A stretch of 64,000 nucleotides of DNA from Variovorax davisae (GCF_030316845.1 NZ_JASZYS010000015.1:1-64000), one strand, 5' to 3'. Positions 8,848-17,533 are shown, numbered from the stretch's first letter. Notes: a model not told the origin generated them from the sequence alone. Numbers and translations: made by a program.

Positions 8848-9660
8848 ATGCAGGTGCGTGTGTTGGGGTGCTCCGGCGCCATCGCCAAGGACTGCCGCAC
8901 GACCTCCTTCCTGGTCGATTGCGACCTGCTGGTCGACGCCGGGACGGGCGTGGGCGACCTCACGCTCGACGAGATGTCGGCCATCGACGATGTGGTGCTG
9001 ACGCATTCGCACCTGGACCACGTGGCCGCGCTGCCCCTGATGATCGACGCCGTCGCCAGCCGCCGCACCCGGCCGCTGCGGGTCCATGCGCTGCGGGCGA
9101 CCATCGAGGCGCTGCGGGCGCATGTGTTCAACAACGTCATCTGGCCCGATTTCGCCAGCATCCCGAGCCGCGAGGCGCCGTTCGTGACTTTTCATGATCT
9201 GGTGATCGGCCAGGAGCTGGAACTGGGCACCCGGGCCCTGAAGCACATCGAGGTGCTGCCGGCGGTCCACACCGTGCCGGCCTGCGGTTTCGCCGTGCGC
9301 TGCGCGCAGGGCGGCCCGCACTGGGTTTTCAGCGGCGACACCGAGCGCAACGCGCCCTTCTGGACCCGCGTGAACCAGCTCGACGTCGCGATGCTGGTGA
9401 TCGAGACCGCCTTCAGCAACCGGGAACAGGCACTGGCGCGGCGCAGCCTGCACCTGTCGCCGGCCACGCTGGCCGACGAACTGGCCCAGATCGCGCCGGG
9501 GCGCAACTACCCGATCTACATCACGCACACCAAGCCGGCCGAGACGGAAGAAATCATGAGCCAGATCGACGGCATCGCGCATGGCTCGCGCCTGCGCGCC
9601 GGCGGCGAGGCGGGGTGGGACATTCGTTGGCTGCAGGCGGATGGAGTTCTGCAGGTCTGA
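8848..9660 (+). CDS. Metallo-beta-lactamase-fold 3',5'-cyclic-nucleotide phosphodiesterase (class II-like)
   Basis: The protein has the binuclear metal-site motif THSHLDHVAALP at about residues 52-63. Further MBL ligands lie at HTVPACGF (about 142) and FSGDTERN (about 164). ITHTKPAE near the end is the pattern of class II cAMP phosphodiesterases. The start MQVRVLGCSGAI with a GCRTTSF-like second strand also fits that family. It would hydrolyse cAMP or cGMP to the 5' monophosphate. Its position right after a class III cyclase supports a synthesis-breakdown pair. An RNase Z-like role is a less likely alternative. Confidence 0.82.
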   Translation: MQVRVLGCSGAIAKDCRTTSFLVDCDLLVDAGTGVGDLTLDEMSAIDDVVLTHSHLDHVAALPLMIDAVASRRTRPLRVHALRATIEALRAHVFNNVIWPDFASIPSREAPFVTFHDLVIGQELELGTRALKHIEVLPAVHTVPACGFAVRCAQGGPHWVFSGDTERNAPFWTRVNQLDVAMLVIETAFSNREQALARRSLHLSPATLADELAQIAPGRNYPIYITHTKPAETEEIMSQIDGIAHGSRLRAGGEAGWDIRWLQADGVLQV

Positions 9661-9670
9661 ATTGCTACTT

Positions 9671-9712
9671 ATGCGTTGCGTTTTCTTTCTTATCAGGAAT
9701 AATGCAACGTAT
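9671..9712. promoter_or_regulatory. Inverted repeat overlapping the hipB start (possible HipB operator)
   Basis: ATGCGTTGC at 9671-9679 and GCAACGTAT at 9704-9712 are an 8-of-9 inverted repeat spaced by 24 bases, the right arm covering the hipB start codon. HipB proteins autoregulate by binding inverted repeats before their operon. The local sequence is AT-rich compared with its surroundings, as expected for a promoter. Confidence 0.35.
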
Positions 9713-10004
9713 GGATAGCAAGTCCGCTGCGCCCATTGCATCTCTGTCCGAGGTCGGCGCGACCATTCGCAGTGCGCGCCGCCGCAAGAAGCTGTCCCAG
9801 GCCGCATTGGGCGAGCGGGCCGGCCTGTCGCGCATGCCGGTCTACCGGCTCGAGGCCGGCAAAGACATCTCCCTGGCCTCGCTGCTCGCCATGCTCGCGC
9901 CGCTCGGCCTGGCGCTGAGCCTGGATCCGCGCGAGCCCGGCCCGTTGCGCGCGGCCGACCTGGCGCGGGCCTTCGCTCACCTGCAGGAGCCCGACGAGAC
10001 CTGA
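9702..10004 (+). CDS. hipB: HipB-like Xre-family antitoxin and regulator
   Basis: HipB neutralises the HipA kinase and represses the operon. The 100-residue protein has one helix-turn-helix (about residues 17-75): GATIRSARRRKKLSQAALGE, then AGLSRMPVYRLEAGK. An acidic tail ends the protein. The ATG at 9702 has CAGGA five bases upstream; the ATG at 9711 is the alternative. It is followed by hipA after one base. Family assignment rests on the helix-turn-helix and on the HipA neighbour. Confidence 0.82.
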   Translation: MQRMDSKSAAPIASLSEVGATIRSARRRKKLSQAALGERAGLSRMPVYRLEAGKDISLASLLAMLAPLGLALSLDPREPGPLRAADLARAFAHLQEPDET

Positions 10005-10005
10005 C

Positions 10006-11250
10006 ATGGCGGCGCTGCCCGAAAAACTGCGGGACCTGCAGCTCGCCGTCCATGGGCGGTCGCAGGCCCTGCTCACCAAGCAATCGATCTACTCGCTGGT
10101 CTATGACGCCCAGGCGCAGCACCAGGTCGGCCTGGGCCTGCCGATCGCCGACCGCGTGTTCCAGGACGGCGACCTGTTTGCCGCCCTCGACATGAACCTT
10201 CCCGAGGGCTATTTGTTCGAGCGCATCCTGGCGCGTTTCGGCAAGTTCCAGGTCACCAAGATGCACCTGCTGGCCCTGATGGGCGCCGGCGCCATCGGCC
10301 GCGTGGCGTACCAGCTGCCCGGCGAAGCGCCGCTGGGCGTGGGGGCGGCCGGCCTGGTCTCGCGCGACGACCTGCTCGCCGGCGGGCGCAGCGAAGCGTT
10401 GTTCGAGGAGCTGGTCGATGCCTTCATGGGTCCGGGCACCGGCTTGGCCGGGGTCCAGCCCAAGATCATGGTGCCGGTGGCCGACAAGGCCGTGGTGCCC
10501 GGCCCCAACGTCATCGTCAAGGCCGAGGGGCCACGCTACCCCGGCTTGAGCGCCAACGAGTGGCTCTGCCTGGAAGCCGCGCGCCACGCCGGCCTGCCGG
10601 TGCCGCGCGCTGACCTCTCGGCCGACGGCAAGCTGCTGGTGCTCGACCGCTTCGACATCCGGCCCGACGGCAGCCGGCTCGGCTTCGAGGACATCGCGGC
10701 CGTGATGCAGCTGCGTGTGCGCGAGCGACTTTCAAGCCGCAAGTACATCGGCAGCTACGAGGACGTGGCGACGGCGCTGCGGCTGGTGTGCAGCGAACCG
10801 GCGCCGGCCTTGCACCAGTTCTTCAAGCTGCTGGTGCTGACGGTGCTGCTGCGCAACGGCGACGCCCACCTCAAGAACTTCGCCGTGCTGTACGACGACG
10901 ACCGGGTCTGGCCCAGCCCGGTGTACGACCAGGTGACCACGGTGCTCTATCCCTATGAGCGGCCGGGCGGCATCGAGACCGTCGACCACACCCTGGCGCT
11001 CAAGTGGCGGCGAGGGGGGCGCAGCGGCGACAAGTCCCCGGCCCGCAGCTATCCGAACCGGGCCGAACTCGAGGCCTTCGGCCGCGATGTCTGTGGGGTG
11101 CATCATCCGGGCGTGGTGATTGAGCACAGTTGCGAGGCGATGGGCGCCGCCTTGGCGGCCCCCCATCCGGCGGTGCCGGCGGAATTGCTGGAGCGCATGA
11201 CGCAGGTGTGGGATGGGGCGCGGGCGTGGATGCGGGTGGAGCGGCGCTGA
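10006..11250 (+). CDS. hipA: HipA-like Ser/Thr kinase toxin
   Basis: HipA kinases cause growth arrest and persistence by phosphorylating targets such as glutamyl-tRNA synthetase. This 414-residue protein has the family landmarks: TGLAGVQPKIMV (the SGxQPK loop, about 145-156), ANEWLCLEAARHAGLP, LLVLDRFDI, and the catalytic loop LRNGDAHLKNFAVL (about 281-294). SPVYDQVTTVLYP is the metal-binding segment. The substrate of this homologue is not predictable. One base separates it from hipB, and it shares the promoter region with the inverted repeat at 9671-9712. Confidence 0.9.
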   Translation: MAALPEKLRDLQLAVHGRSQALLTKQSIYSLVYDAQAQHQVGLGLPIADRVFQDGDLFAALDMNLPEGYLFERILARFGKFQVTKMHLLALMGAGAIGRVAYQLPGEAPLGVGAAGLVSRDDLLAGGRSEALFEELVDAFMGPGTGLAGVQPKIMVPVADKAVVPGPNVIVKAEGPRYPGLSANEWLCLEAARHAGLPVPRADLSADGKLLVLDRFDIRPDGSRLGFEDIAAVMQLRVRERLSSRKYIGSYEDVATALRLVCSEPAPALHQFFKLLVLTVLLRNGDAHLKNFAVLYDDDRVWPSPVYDQVTTVLYPYERPGGIETVDHTLALKWRRGGRSGDKSPARSYPNRAELEAFGRDVCGVHHPGVVIEHSCEAMGAALAAPHPAVPAELLERMTQVWDGARAWMRVERR

Positions 11251-11296
11251 GTTCGGCGGGGCGGCACCCGCGGGCATGACGAGGGTTGGCAGGCGC

Positions 11297-11347
11297 GTGA
11301 CAAAAATGTCATCCGACTTCGGCGGCGCGCAACAGTTTTTGTCACAC
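11297..11347 (+). promoter_or_regulatory. Candidate PilR enhancer boxes upstream of pilA
   Basis: Three TGTCA-type boxes lie 62-112 bases before the -24 element: TGACA (11298-11302) and TGTCA (11307-11311) as an inverted repeat, and TGTCAC (11340-11345). PilR sites in Pseudomonas contain (C/G)TGTC upstream of the pilA sigma-54 promoter. The match is short, so this is suggestive only. Confidence 0.4.
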
Positions 11348-11408
11348 GTTGTAACTAGAACGTGAACAACTACACGAGAAAAGGGGCCCGGAGGAGGGAC
11401 ATCTGGGG

Positions 11409-11423
11409 TGGCACGGTTGCTGC
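11409..11423 (+). promoter_or_regulatory. Sigma-54 (RpoN) promoter of pilA
   Basis: TGGCACGGTTGCTGC has the invariant GG (-24) and GC (-12) separated by exactly ten bases, and the TGGCAC half is perfect. A start near 11435 gives a leader of about 50 bases before pilA. Sigma-54 control of the major pilin by PilSR is well established in pseudomonads and related bacteria. Confidence 0.75.
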
Positions 11424-11483
11424 GGTTAGTTGAGCGCACCGGGGGCCCGCCTCGGGCCTTCTAAACCAACCTGGAGTGAGTAA

Positions 11484-11924
11484 ATGAACCGTCGGAACAT
11501 CGCACGCAACGTGCAAAAGGGTTTCACCCTGATCGAACTGATGATCGTTGTGGCGATCATCGGTATCTTGGCTGCTGTGGCGCTGCCGGCTTACCAGGAC
11601 TACACGAAGCGCGCTCGCGTTTCGGAAGGTCTGGGTCTGGCTTCGGGTGCGAAGACCGCCGTGGCTGAGTACTACGCAACGAAAGGCACCTACCCCGACG
11701 ACAATACCAAGGCAGGCATCGCGCAGGCAGCGTCCATCACCGGCAATGCTGTCACCAGTGTCACGGTGAGCGGCAGCGGTCTGATCACCGTTGTCTTCAC
11801 GTCGCTCGTGTCGGGCGGTAAGACGCTGGTTCTGACGCCTTCCGCTGCTTCCGGCGGCAGCGTGGCCTGGAACTGCAAGGGCGGTGACGTGGAAGCCAAG
11901 TACCGGCCTTCCGAGTGCCGCTGA
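11484..11924 (+). CDS. pilA: Type IV pilus major pilin
   Basis: This prepilin has a 13-residue basic leader ending QKG, the prepilin-peptidase site before FTLIELMIVVAIIGILAAVA, and Glu at mature position 5. A 146-residue precursor with a C-terminal Cys pair (WNCKG and PSEC) forming the D-region disulfide fits type IVa major pilins. The body is rich in Ser, Thr and Gly, with SGSG and SAASGGS segments suitable for O-glycosylation. It has a sigma-54 promoter and its own terminator, and it sits directly before glycan genes, which suggests pilin modification. Confidence 0.96.
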   Translation: MNRRNIARNVQKGFTLIELMIVVAIIGILAAVALPAYQDYTKRARVSEGLGLASGAKTAVAEYYATKGTYPDDNTKAGIAQAASITGNAVTSVTVSGSGLITVVFTSLVSGGKTLVLTPSAASGGSVAWNCKGGDVEAKYRPSECR

Positions 11925-11964
11925 TCGCATAGCCTGCTTGGCATCTCGCTGCCACAGTTTGGTG

Positions 11965-11987
11965 GGGCACCCTCGGGTGCCCTTTTT
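11965..11987 (+). terminator. Intrinsic terminator of pilA
   Basis: GGGCACC (11965-11971) pairs with GGTGCCC (11976-11982) around a CTCG loop and is followed by TTTTT. It lies about 40 bases after the pilA stop, so the glycan genes probably use another promoter or read-through. Confidence 0.9.
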
Positions 11988-12041
11988 CATTGGCATCCCG
12001 CGTTGAGCGCATGCTCGCTTCATCATTAGCGATCCATTGAT

Positions 12042-14006
12042 ATGAATACAGCGCGTCCATCAGGCCGGGGGCGACTCGCCATTGCCTGGGCGCTCTTGGT
12101 TGTCCTGGTGGTCTTGGTCTATTTTCCCGGGCTGCGGGGCGACTATGTTTTTGACGATCTGACCAACATCGTCACCAATACCCACTTGCGCCTCGACTCC
12201 CTCGATTGGCAATCTCTGCGCGGCGTCGTGGGGTCAGGCGAGGCTGGCCCGTTGGGGCGCCCGCTGAGCGTATTGAGTTTTGCACTCAACTATTACTTCA
12301 CAGGCTTCGAGCCCTATTATTTCAAGGTCGTCAATCTGCTGATTCACCTTGCGAACATCCTGTTGGTGGGTCGGCTCGCAACGGTCCTGCTCACGCGCTC
12401 GATGAACTTAAACGCCGGCACGCAGATGGAAAGCGCGGCTTGGGGCGGGTGGTTGGTGGCTGCGTTGTGGGGGCTCCATCCGCTCAATCTGACAGGGGTT
12501 TTGTACGTCGTGCAGCGCATGACCAGCCTGTCCGCGCTGTTTGGGTTTGCAGCCCTGCTCATTTATGCGAGCGGGCGCGCCGCCGGGCGCTTCGAGACCA
12601 AGGCAGGCCAGCGAACACTCGGGCGCACAAGATGGATCCTGCTGATCGCTATTCTGATTGCCGCCTCGGTATTCAGCAAAGAGTCGGGACTCCTTTTTGT
12701 GCCGCTGCTGTTGTGGATCGAATGCATGGTCTTCGGCTTCAAGAATGCCGAAGGTAGACCGCTGATGCTTGGGCGCCTGAGATGGAGCGCGATCGTCGCC
12801 GGCGTCGTCGCCGCCTTCATTTCGGTCTCGTGCCTCTTCGTGCTGCCGGGGATGCTCGGCCCGGGCGCATTTGCGAACCGCGATTTCACGTTGGGCGAGC
12901 GAGCTTTGACCGAAAGCAGGGTCTTGTTCTTCTATTTGCGCTTGCTCTTGCTTCCTCGAAATTCGGACCTTTCGCTTTACCACGACGATTTTCCCATTTC
13001 GCATGGCCTTTTAGACCCACCGGAGACCTTGCTTGCTGTCGTCGGTTTGATGTCGGTGACGGTCGTGGCGTTCATCTTCCGAAGGAGCTTTCCTGCGCTG
13101 TTGTTCGGCTGGGGCTGGTTTCTCGTCGCGCACGCCCTGGAGTCGTCCATCTTTCCACTCGACCTGGTGTACGAGCATCGAAATTATTTCGCGACGATCG
13201 GAATCTTCATGATCGTGCCGGTTTCCTTGCAGCGCTGGACCGCGGATCGACGCCGCCTTGGATGGAGCGTTGTGCTGGCGTACGTGGTCGTGCTTGGGGG
13301 CATCACGTGGAACCGGTCGGAACAGTGGTCCAACAATGTCGATCTGGCGCTGATCGAAGCCGCAGATCGACCGCGATCAGCGCGAGCGAACTACAACCTC
13401 GGTCGGACCTATCTTCGGTTGTACGAAACATCGGGCGAAGAGCGATTTCGGCCGCTCGCGGACGAGGCGCTGCAGCGATCGGCCAGTTCTTACAATCCGG
13501 GAGTCGGCGCTTATTTCGGCCTGCTTCACTCGGCGTATTCAGCCGGCCAAACGCCCGATCCAGCACTGATTCTGCACCTCAAGGAGGGGCTGCGGACATT
13601 GCCGTTTTACAACGCCAACACCGGCTTCATTCGTGCGTTCATCGAATGCCAACTGAAAACGCTTTGCCACATGCCAGACATGGAGGCGATCTCGATTCTG
13701 GCCGCCGCACTCGAGAATCCGCGAATTTCGAATCGAGACAAGAGCGAAGTGAACAAGCTCCTCGCCCAGTATTTCATCAATCGGTTCAACGACATCGACA
13801 AGGGCCTGGAATTTATCGGTGACGCCATCGCTGCCGAAGACACCGCATCCGCGCGCATCATGTACGCTCAAGCCCATCGACTGAAAGGAAACCGGGCCGA
13901 TGCGGCGCGGCAGTTGGAGCGTGCAGCCGTGCTCGACAGAAGCGGCGCCAGTGCGGCTCTGATCGAGCGCGAGCGAGCAGCGCAGCGCGATGCAATATGG
14001 CCCTGA
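12042..14006 (+). CDS. GT-C-fold membrane glycosyltransferase-like protein with TPR-like C-terminus
   Basis: The 654-residue protein begins with a membrane segment (about 12-28). The first external loop has the acidic pair YVFDDLTNI (Asp 38-39), as in GT-C enzymes that use polyprenyl-phosphate sugars. RPLSVLSFALNYYFTGFEPYYFKVVNLLIHLAN (in part) is typical of the TMTC/DUF1736-like group. About ten further hydrophobic segments run to residue 425. The remainder (about 445-650) is soluble and TPR-like, for example RSARANYNLGRTYLRLYE and MYAQAHRLKGNRADAARQL. Position straight after pilA recalls pilin-modifying GT-C proteins, but the substrate is unknown. Confidence 0.7.
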   Translation: MNTARPSGRGRLAIAWALLVVLVVLVYFPGLRGDYVFDDLTNIVTNTHLRLDSLDWQSLRGVVGSGEAGPLGRPLSVLSFALNYYFTGFEPYYFKVVNLLIHLANILLVGRLATVLLTRSMNLNAGTQMESAAWGGWLVAALWGLHPLNLTGVLYVVQRMTSLSALFGFAALLIYASGRAAGRFETKAGQRTLGRTRWILLIAILIAASVFSKESGLLFVPLLLWIECMVFGFKNAEGRPLMLGRLRWSAIVAGVVAAFISVSCLFVLPGMLGPGAFANRDFTLGERALTESRVLFFYLRLLLLPRNSDLSLYHDDFPISHGLLDPPETLLAVVGLMSVTVVAFIFRRSFPALLFGWGWFLVAHALESSIFPLDLVYEHRNYFATIGIFMIVPVSLQRWTADRRRLGWSVVLAYVVVLGGITWNRSEQWSNNVDLALIEAADRPRSARANYNLGRTYLRLYETSGEERFRPLADEALQRSASSYNPGVGAYFGLLHSAYSAGQTPDPALILHLKEGLRTLPFYNANTGFIRAFIECQLKTLCHMPDMEAISILAAALENPRISNRDKSEVNKLLAQYFINRFNDIDKGLEFIGDAIAAEDTASARIMYAQAHRLKGNRADAARQLERAAVLDRSGASAALIERERAAQRDAIWP

Positions 14007-14029
14007 GCAAGAGAGCAAGGAATACGGAT

Positions 14030-15007
14030 ATGTCAATTCAACCGGCGTTGCTGGACATCGTGGGTGACTCTCGCGCAGAGAAGGCATCCGCGTCCGATGC
14101 TACCGAGGGCTCGCCGGTCGGCCGGTTCAATGCAGGCGACCTCAGCATCGTGATCCCAGCGAAGAATGAAGCGGTCGGACTCGCCGAATTGCTGCCGGCG
14201 CTCAAGGCCTTCATGCCGGACGCGGAGATCATTGTGTCGGATGATGGGTCCACCGACGGTACTGCGGCCACCGCTCGTGCCTGCGACGTCCGTGTGATCA
14301 GCCGCCCCTACGGGGCTGGAAACGGGGCCGCAATCAAGGCCGGCGCGCGCGCTGCAAGCAGAGAATGGATCGTTTTCATGGATGGGGATGGCCAGCATCG
14401 GGCGCAAGACGTCGCGCGTTTGGTCGCCCGCCTGGATGAGGGCTATGAAATGGTGGTTGGAGCGCGAGGCGCTGGTGGGCAGGCGAGTCGCCATCGAGGC
14501 TGGGCCAACGCCTTCTACAACCGACTTGCCTCCTGGATGGTCGGGCACACAGTCAAGGACTTGACGTCTGGCTTCCGCGTCGTGCGCCGCAAGAAATTCG
14601 AGGAATTCCTTCATCTTTTGCCCAATGGCTTTTCCTATCCAACCACCAGCACGATGGCCTTTTTCCGTGCTGGCTACCCAGTCGCCTATGAGCCCATCGA
14701 AGTCCAGCAACGAATCAAAGGCACCAGCAGCCACGTGAAGATCTGGCGCGACGGCTTGCGCTTCCTGCTCATCATCTTCAAGATCGGAACGTTGTTCTCG
14801 CCGGTCAAGCTGTTCGCCCCGATCGCCGGCGGTTTCTTCTGCACCGGAGTCGCCTACTACCTCTATACCTTTCTCACGCAGCATCGATTCACCAATATGA
14901 GCGTTTTGCTGTTCAGCGCCTCCGTCATCATCTTTCTTATCGGGCTCATTTCAGAGCAGATTACAGCATTGATGTACGGAAGCACCGGGGCTGGTGAGAA
15001 AGAATAG
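14030..15007 (+). CDS. Family 2 glycosyltransferase, dolichyl-phosphate-mannose-synthase-like
   Basis: A cytoplasmic GT2 domain (about residues 35-250) has LSIVIPAKNEAVGLAELLPA, DDGSTDGTAATAR and the metal-binding FMDGDGQHRAQD. Two C-terminal membrane segments follow (about 265-285 and 297-320). This layout belongs to enzymes that load a sugar onto undecaprenyl phosphate. That product could feed the GT-C protein encoded just upstream. The ATG at 14030 has AAGGAA nine bases before it; an earlier in-frame codon at 13997 overlaps the preceding gene. Sugar specificity cannot be read from sequence. Confidence 0.85.
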   Translation: MSIQPALLDIVGDSRAEKASASDATEGSPVGRFNAGDLSIVIPAKNEAVGLAELLPALKAFMPDAEIIVSDDGSTDGTAATARACDVRVISRPYGAGNGAAIKAGARAASREWIVFMDGDGQHRAQDVARLVARLDEGYEMVVGARGAGGQASRHRGWANAFYNRLASWMVGHTVKDLTSGFRVVRRKKFEEFLHLLPNGFSYPTTSTMAFFRAGYPVAYEPIEVQQRIKGTSSHVKIWRDGLRFLLIIFKIGTLFSPVKLFAPIAGGFFCTGVAYYLYTFLTQHRFTNMSVLLFSASVIIFLIGLISEQITALMYGSTGAGEKE

Positions 15008-15069
15008 CAGGCGTTCTCGTTGATGCCGACCCAGCGAAGCAGACGCGTCTCCAAATAAAGAAACGCACT

Positions 15070-16392
15070 ATGGCGCTGAGCGGTCGTGGGCGGACGTTCT
15101 ATGGAACAGCAGTTTGGTCGTTCATAGCAAAAGCTGCCGCGGGCTTCTGCCTGCTTCTTTCCATGCCGATGGTCATCGCCGCATTCGGCATAGAACAGTT
15201 CGGCGCATGGGCAACATTGAGCTCGTTCGTGGCGATCGCGCCGCTTCTCGACTTTGGCTTTGGAAATTCGGCACTGAACCTGATTTCAGATGCCAGAGGA
15301 CGCCAAGCTGAGCGCGAATGCTCTCTTCTGCTCAGAATGGCCGCGATCACAGCGGCGAAAATTGCCCTGCTGGTGTCGGTCCCGGCGGTGGTGGCTGTCT
15401 TCTTGTCGCCATGGTGGTCGATTCTCGGCTTGCTGCGAGACATGGATCAGCCTGCCCGGCAGGCCGCAGCCATCGTCGGGCTCGCTTTCATCGCCAACAT
15501 TCCATTGGCAGTGGGGGCCAGGGTACAGCTCGCGCTGGATCAGGCGGCGTCGGCATTTAGGTGGCAGACTGCGGGACAATTGATCGCTCTGGCCGCGATC
15601 TATCTGGTGTGTCAAAGCAAATCGGCAACCTTCCCCATGCTCTGCGCAGCCGGAATCCTGCCGCCAACGTTGTGCGCCGCCACGAACTGCTTTCTGATGC
15701 TGCGACGCCGGGCGTGGCATTCCGTCGATCAAGAGGATGGCGCCCTCGTCACCGAGCTGGCTCGAAAGTTGCGCCGTCAGAGTCGCTCGTTCCTCATGCT
15801 CCAGATGTCTGCCGTCCTGGCCTATTCGAGCGATCTGGCCATCATCTCTTCGAGACTCGGAGCCACCGATGCAGCCACATACGCAGCCTCGCAAAGAGTC
15901 TTCTCGATCATTCCCACGGCGGCGTCGCTTCTGTGGGCACCGCTCTGGCCACAATATCGGCGTGCGCTGGCTGCGGGAGAGTTCGGCTGGACCCGGCGAA
16001 CCTTCAGACGGTCGTTGCTTTTGGCCGCCGGCGGCGCTTCGGCGCTGGCCGCCTGCACCTTCATCGCACTGCCATGGATCGTCGCGGTGCTGGGACACGG
16101 GAAAATCAGTCCGGCAGTTTTCTTGAATGCCGGATTTGCCGTCTGGGTGGTGCTTGATTGCGTAGGTGGGGCAGTTGCCGCGCTGCTGAACGCCGGAAAC
16201 ATACTCAGACTTCAATTGATTCTGGCGCTTGTGTTTGCACTGGTGAGTTGTTCTGCGAAAATCGCGCTTGCTCCCGCACTCGGGGTGTCTGGAATTCCCT
16301 GGATCACATGCTTTGCCTACGCAGGGTTGATGCTTTTACCAATTTTCATGGTGCGCCGGCGGATCGCTCGTGCCCTTTTCGCCTCGCATTGA
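15070..16392 (+). CDS. Polysaccharide/oligosaccharide flippase (Wzx-like)
   Basis: A 440-residue protein with about twelve to fourteen hydrophobic segments and no soluble domain. The N-terminal pattern FYGTAVWSFIAKAAAGFCLLLSMPMVIAAFG, given here in part, resembles O-antigen translocases of the MOP superfamily. Such proteins flip undecaprenyl-linked glycans to the periplasm. It is flanked by glycosyltransferases and its stop codon abuts the next start. The low similarity typical of Wzx makes the exact glycan unknowable. Confidence 0.75.
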   Translation: MALSGRGRTFYGTAVWSFIAKAAAGFCLLLSMPMVIAAFGIEQFGAWATLSSFVAIAPLLDFGFGNSALNLISDARGRQAERECSLLLRMAAITAAKIALLVSVPAVVAVFLSPWWSILGLLRDMDQPARQAAAIVGLAFIANIPLAVGARVQLALDQAASAFRWQTAGQLIALAAIYLVCQSKSATFPMLCAAGILPPTLCAATNCFLMLRRRAWHSVDQEDGALVTELARKLRRQSRSFLMLQMSAVLAYSSDLAIISSRLGATDAATYAASQRVFSIIPTAASLLWAPLWPQYRRALAAGEFGWTRRTFRRSLLLAAGGASALAACTFIALPWIVAVLGHGKISPAVFLNAGFAVWVVLDCVGGAVAALLNAGNILRLQLILALVFALVSCSAKIALAPALGVSGIPWITCFAYAGLMLLPIFMVRRRIARALFASH

Positions 16393-17517
16393 ATGACGAA
16401 TTCAGGATCAAGACGGCCAGCGGTGATGTTCGACGGGACTGTCTTTGCCGATCAAGCGTACGGCGGCGTAAGCCGATACTTGGTAGAGCTGGCTCGAAAC
16501 ATCGTTTTGGACGGGCGCATGACCGCGCAAGTCCACGCTCCGTTCTATGTCTCCAAGTATCTCGATGATCTCCGCACAAAGGGGGTTCAAGTTCAAGGTC
16601 GAAGACTCCCTGTGTTCCGAGGTACCAGTCTGGTCGCCCGCAATCTGAATCGATTTCAAAGAGCAGACCAGCACTTCGACGTTTTTCATTCGAGCTGGTA
16701 CCCGCAACGTCGGCCGTGTGAACGAGAAAAAACTCTCGCCATCACTGTGCACGACATGATTGCCGAGCTCTTTCCTAACGAAGTTTCCAATGCAAAATCG
16801 CAGTCATTCGAAAAAAAGGAAGCGTTGAAGATCGCGGACGTAATTTTTGCCAACTCGGAAACAACAAAAAAAGATCTGATCGAAATTTCCAGAGTCGAGC
16901 CCAAAAAAATCGTCGTGACTCCGCTTGCGACATCGATTTTCGAGATTCCTGTCGACCGCAAGTCGAATGAGGAGGGCGTGCCGTACATTCTCTATGTAGG
17001 GCGGCGTGCCGGTTACAAGAATTTCTCGTCCCTGCTCGAGGCCTTCACATCCAGCACGGTGATCAGTTCGGAATTTCAGTTGGTGTGTTTTGGCGGCGAA
17101 AAATTTTCGCGAGAGGAAACGGAGCGTTTGCGTAAGCTGCCTGCGAAGGGCCCTGGCAGCGTGAATCGGGTCTCGGGGAACGATGCATGGCTTGCTCAGC
17201 GATACGCGGAAGCGGCATTGTTCGTCTGCCCATCGAAATACGAAGGCTTTGGCATTCCGCTCCTCGAAGCGATGGCTTGCGGTTGCCCGGTCGTTTCCAC
17301 CAGAGCAGGCTCCCTGCAAGAAGTCGGGGGAATTGCGCCTTTCTATGCCCTGGACCCGACACCGGAAGCTTTGAAATTTGCCATGGAGTCCATCCTCTTC
17401 GATCGAAGCGCTCTGGATCGAGGCATCGAGGCTGGTCTCAGGCGAGCCAGGCAATTTTCGTGGCGCACGACCGCCGAAAAGACCGTAGATACATATCTGC
17501 GCCACATCCGAATCTAG
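16393..17517 (+). CDS. Family 4 glycosyltransferase
   Basis: Two Rossmann-like halves of the GT-B fold are visible. The acceptor-side loop is GGVSRYLVELARN near residue 25. The donor-side block contains ILYVGRRAGYKNFSSLLEAF (about 197-216) and the GT4 signature FVCPSKYEGFGIPLLEAMACGCPVV, quoted in part (about 277-300), with the paired Glu residues. It would transfer a nucleotide sugar with retention. Base composition is clearly lower in GC than the flanks (the line from 16861 is below 40% GC), a sign of recent transfer. The start codon directly follows the flippase stop. Confidence 0.85.
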   Translation: MTNSGSRRPAVMFDGTVFADQAYGGVSRYLVELARNIVLDGRMTAQVHAPFYVSKYLDDLRTKGVQVQGRRLPVFRGTSLVARNLNRFQRADQHFDVFHSSWYPQRRPCEREKTLAITVHDMIAELFPNEVSNAKSQSFEKKEALKIADVIFANSETTKKDLIEISRVEPKKIVVTPLATSIFEIPVDRKSNEEGVPYILYVGRRAGYKNFSSLLEAFTSSTVISSEFQLVCFGGEKFSREETERLRKLPAKGPGSVNRVSGNDAWLAQRYAEAALFVCPSKYEGFGIPLLEAMACGCPVVSTRAGSLQEVGGIAPFYALDPTPEALKFAMESILFDRSALDRGIEAGLRRARQFSWRTTAEKTVDTYLRHIRI

Positions 17518-17533
17518 ATGGATCGGAATTCTT

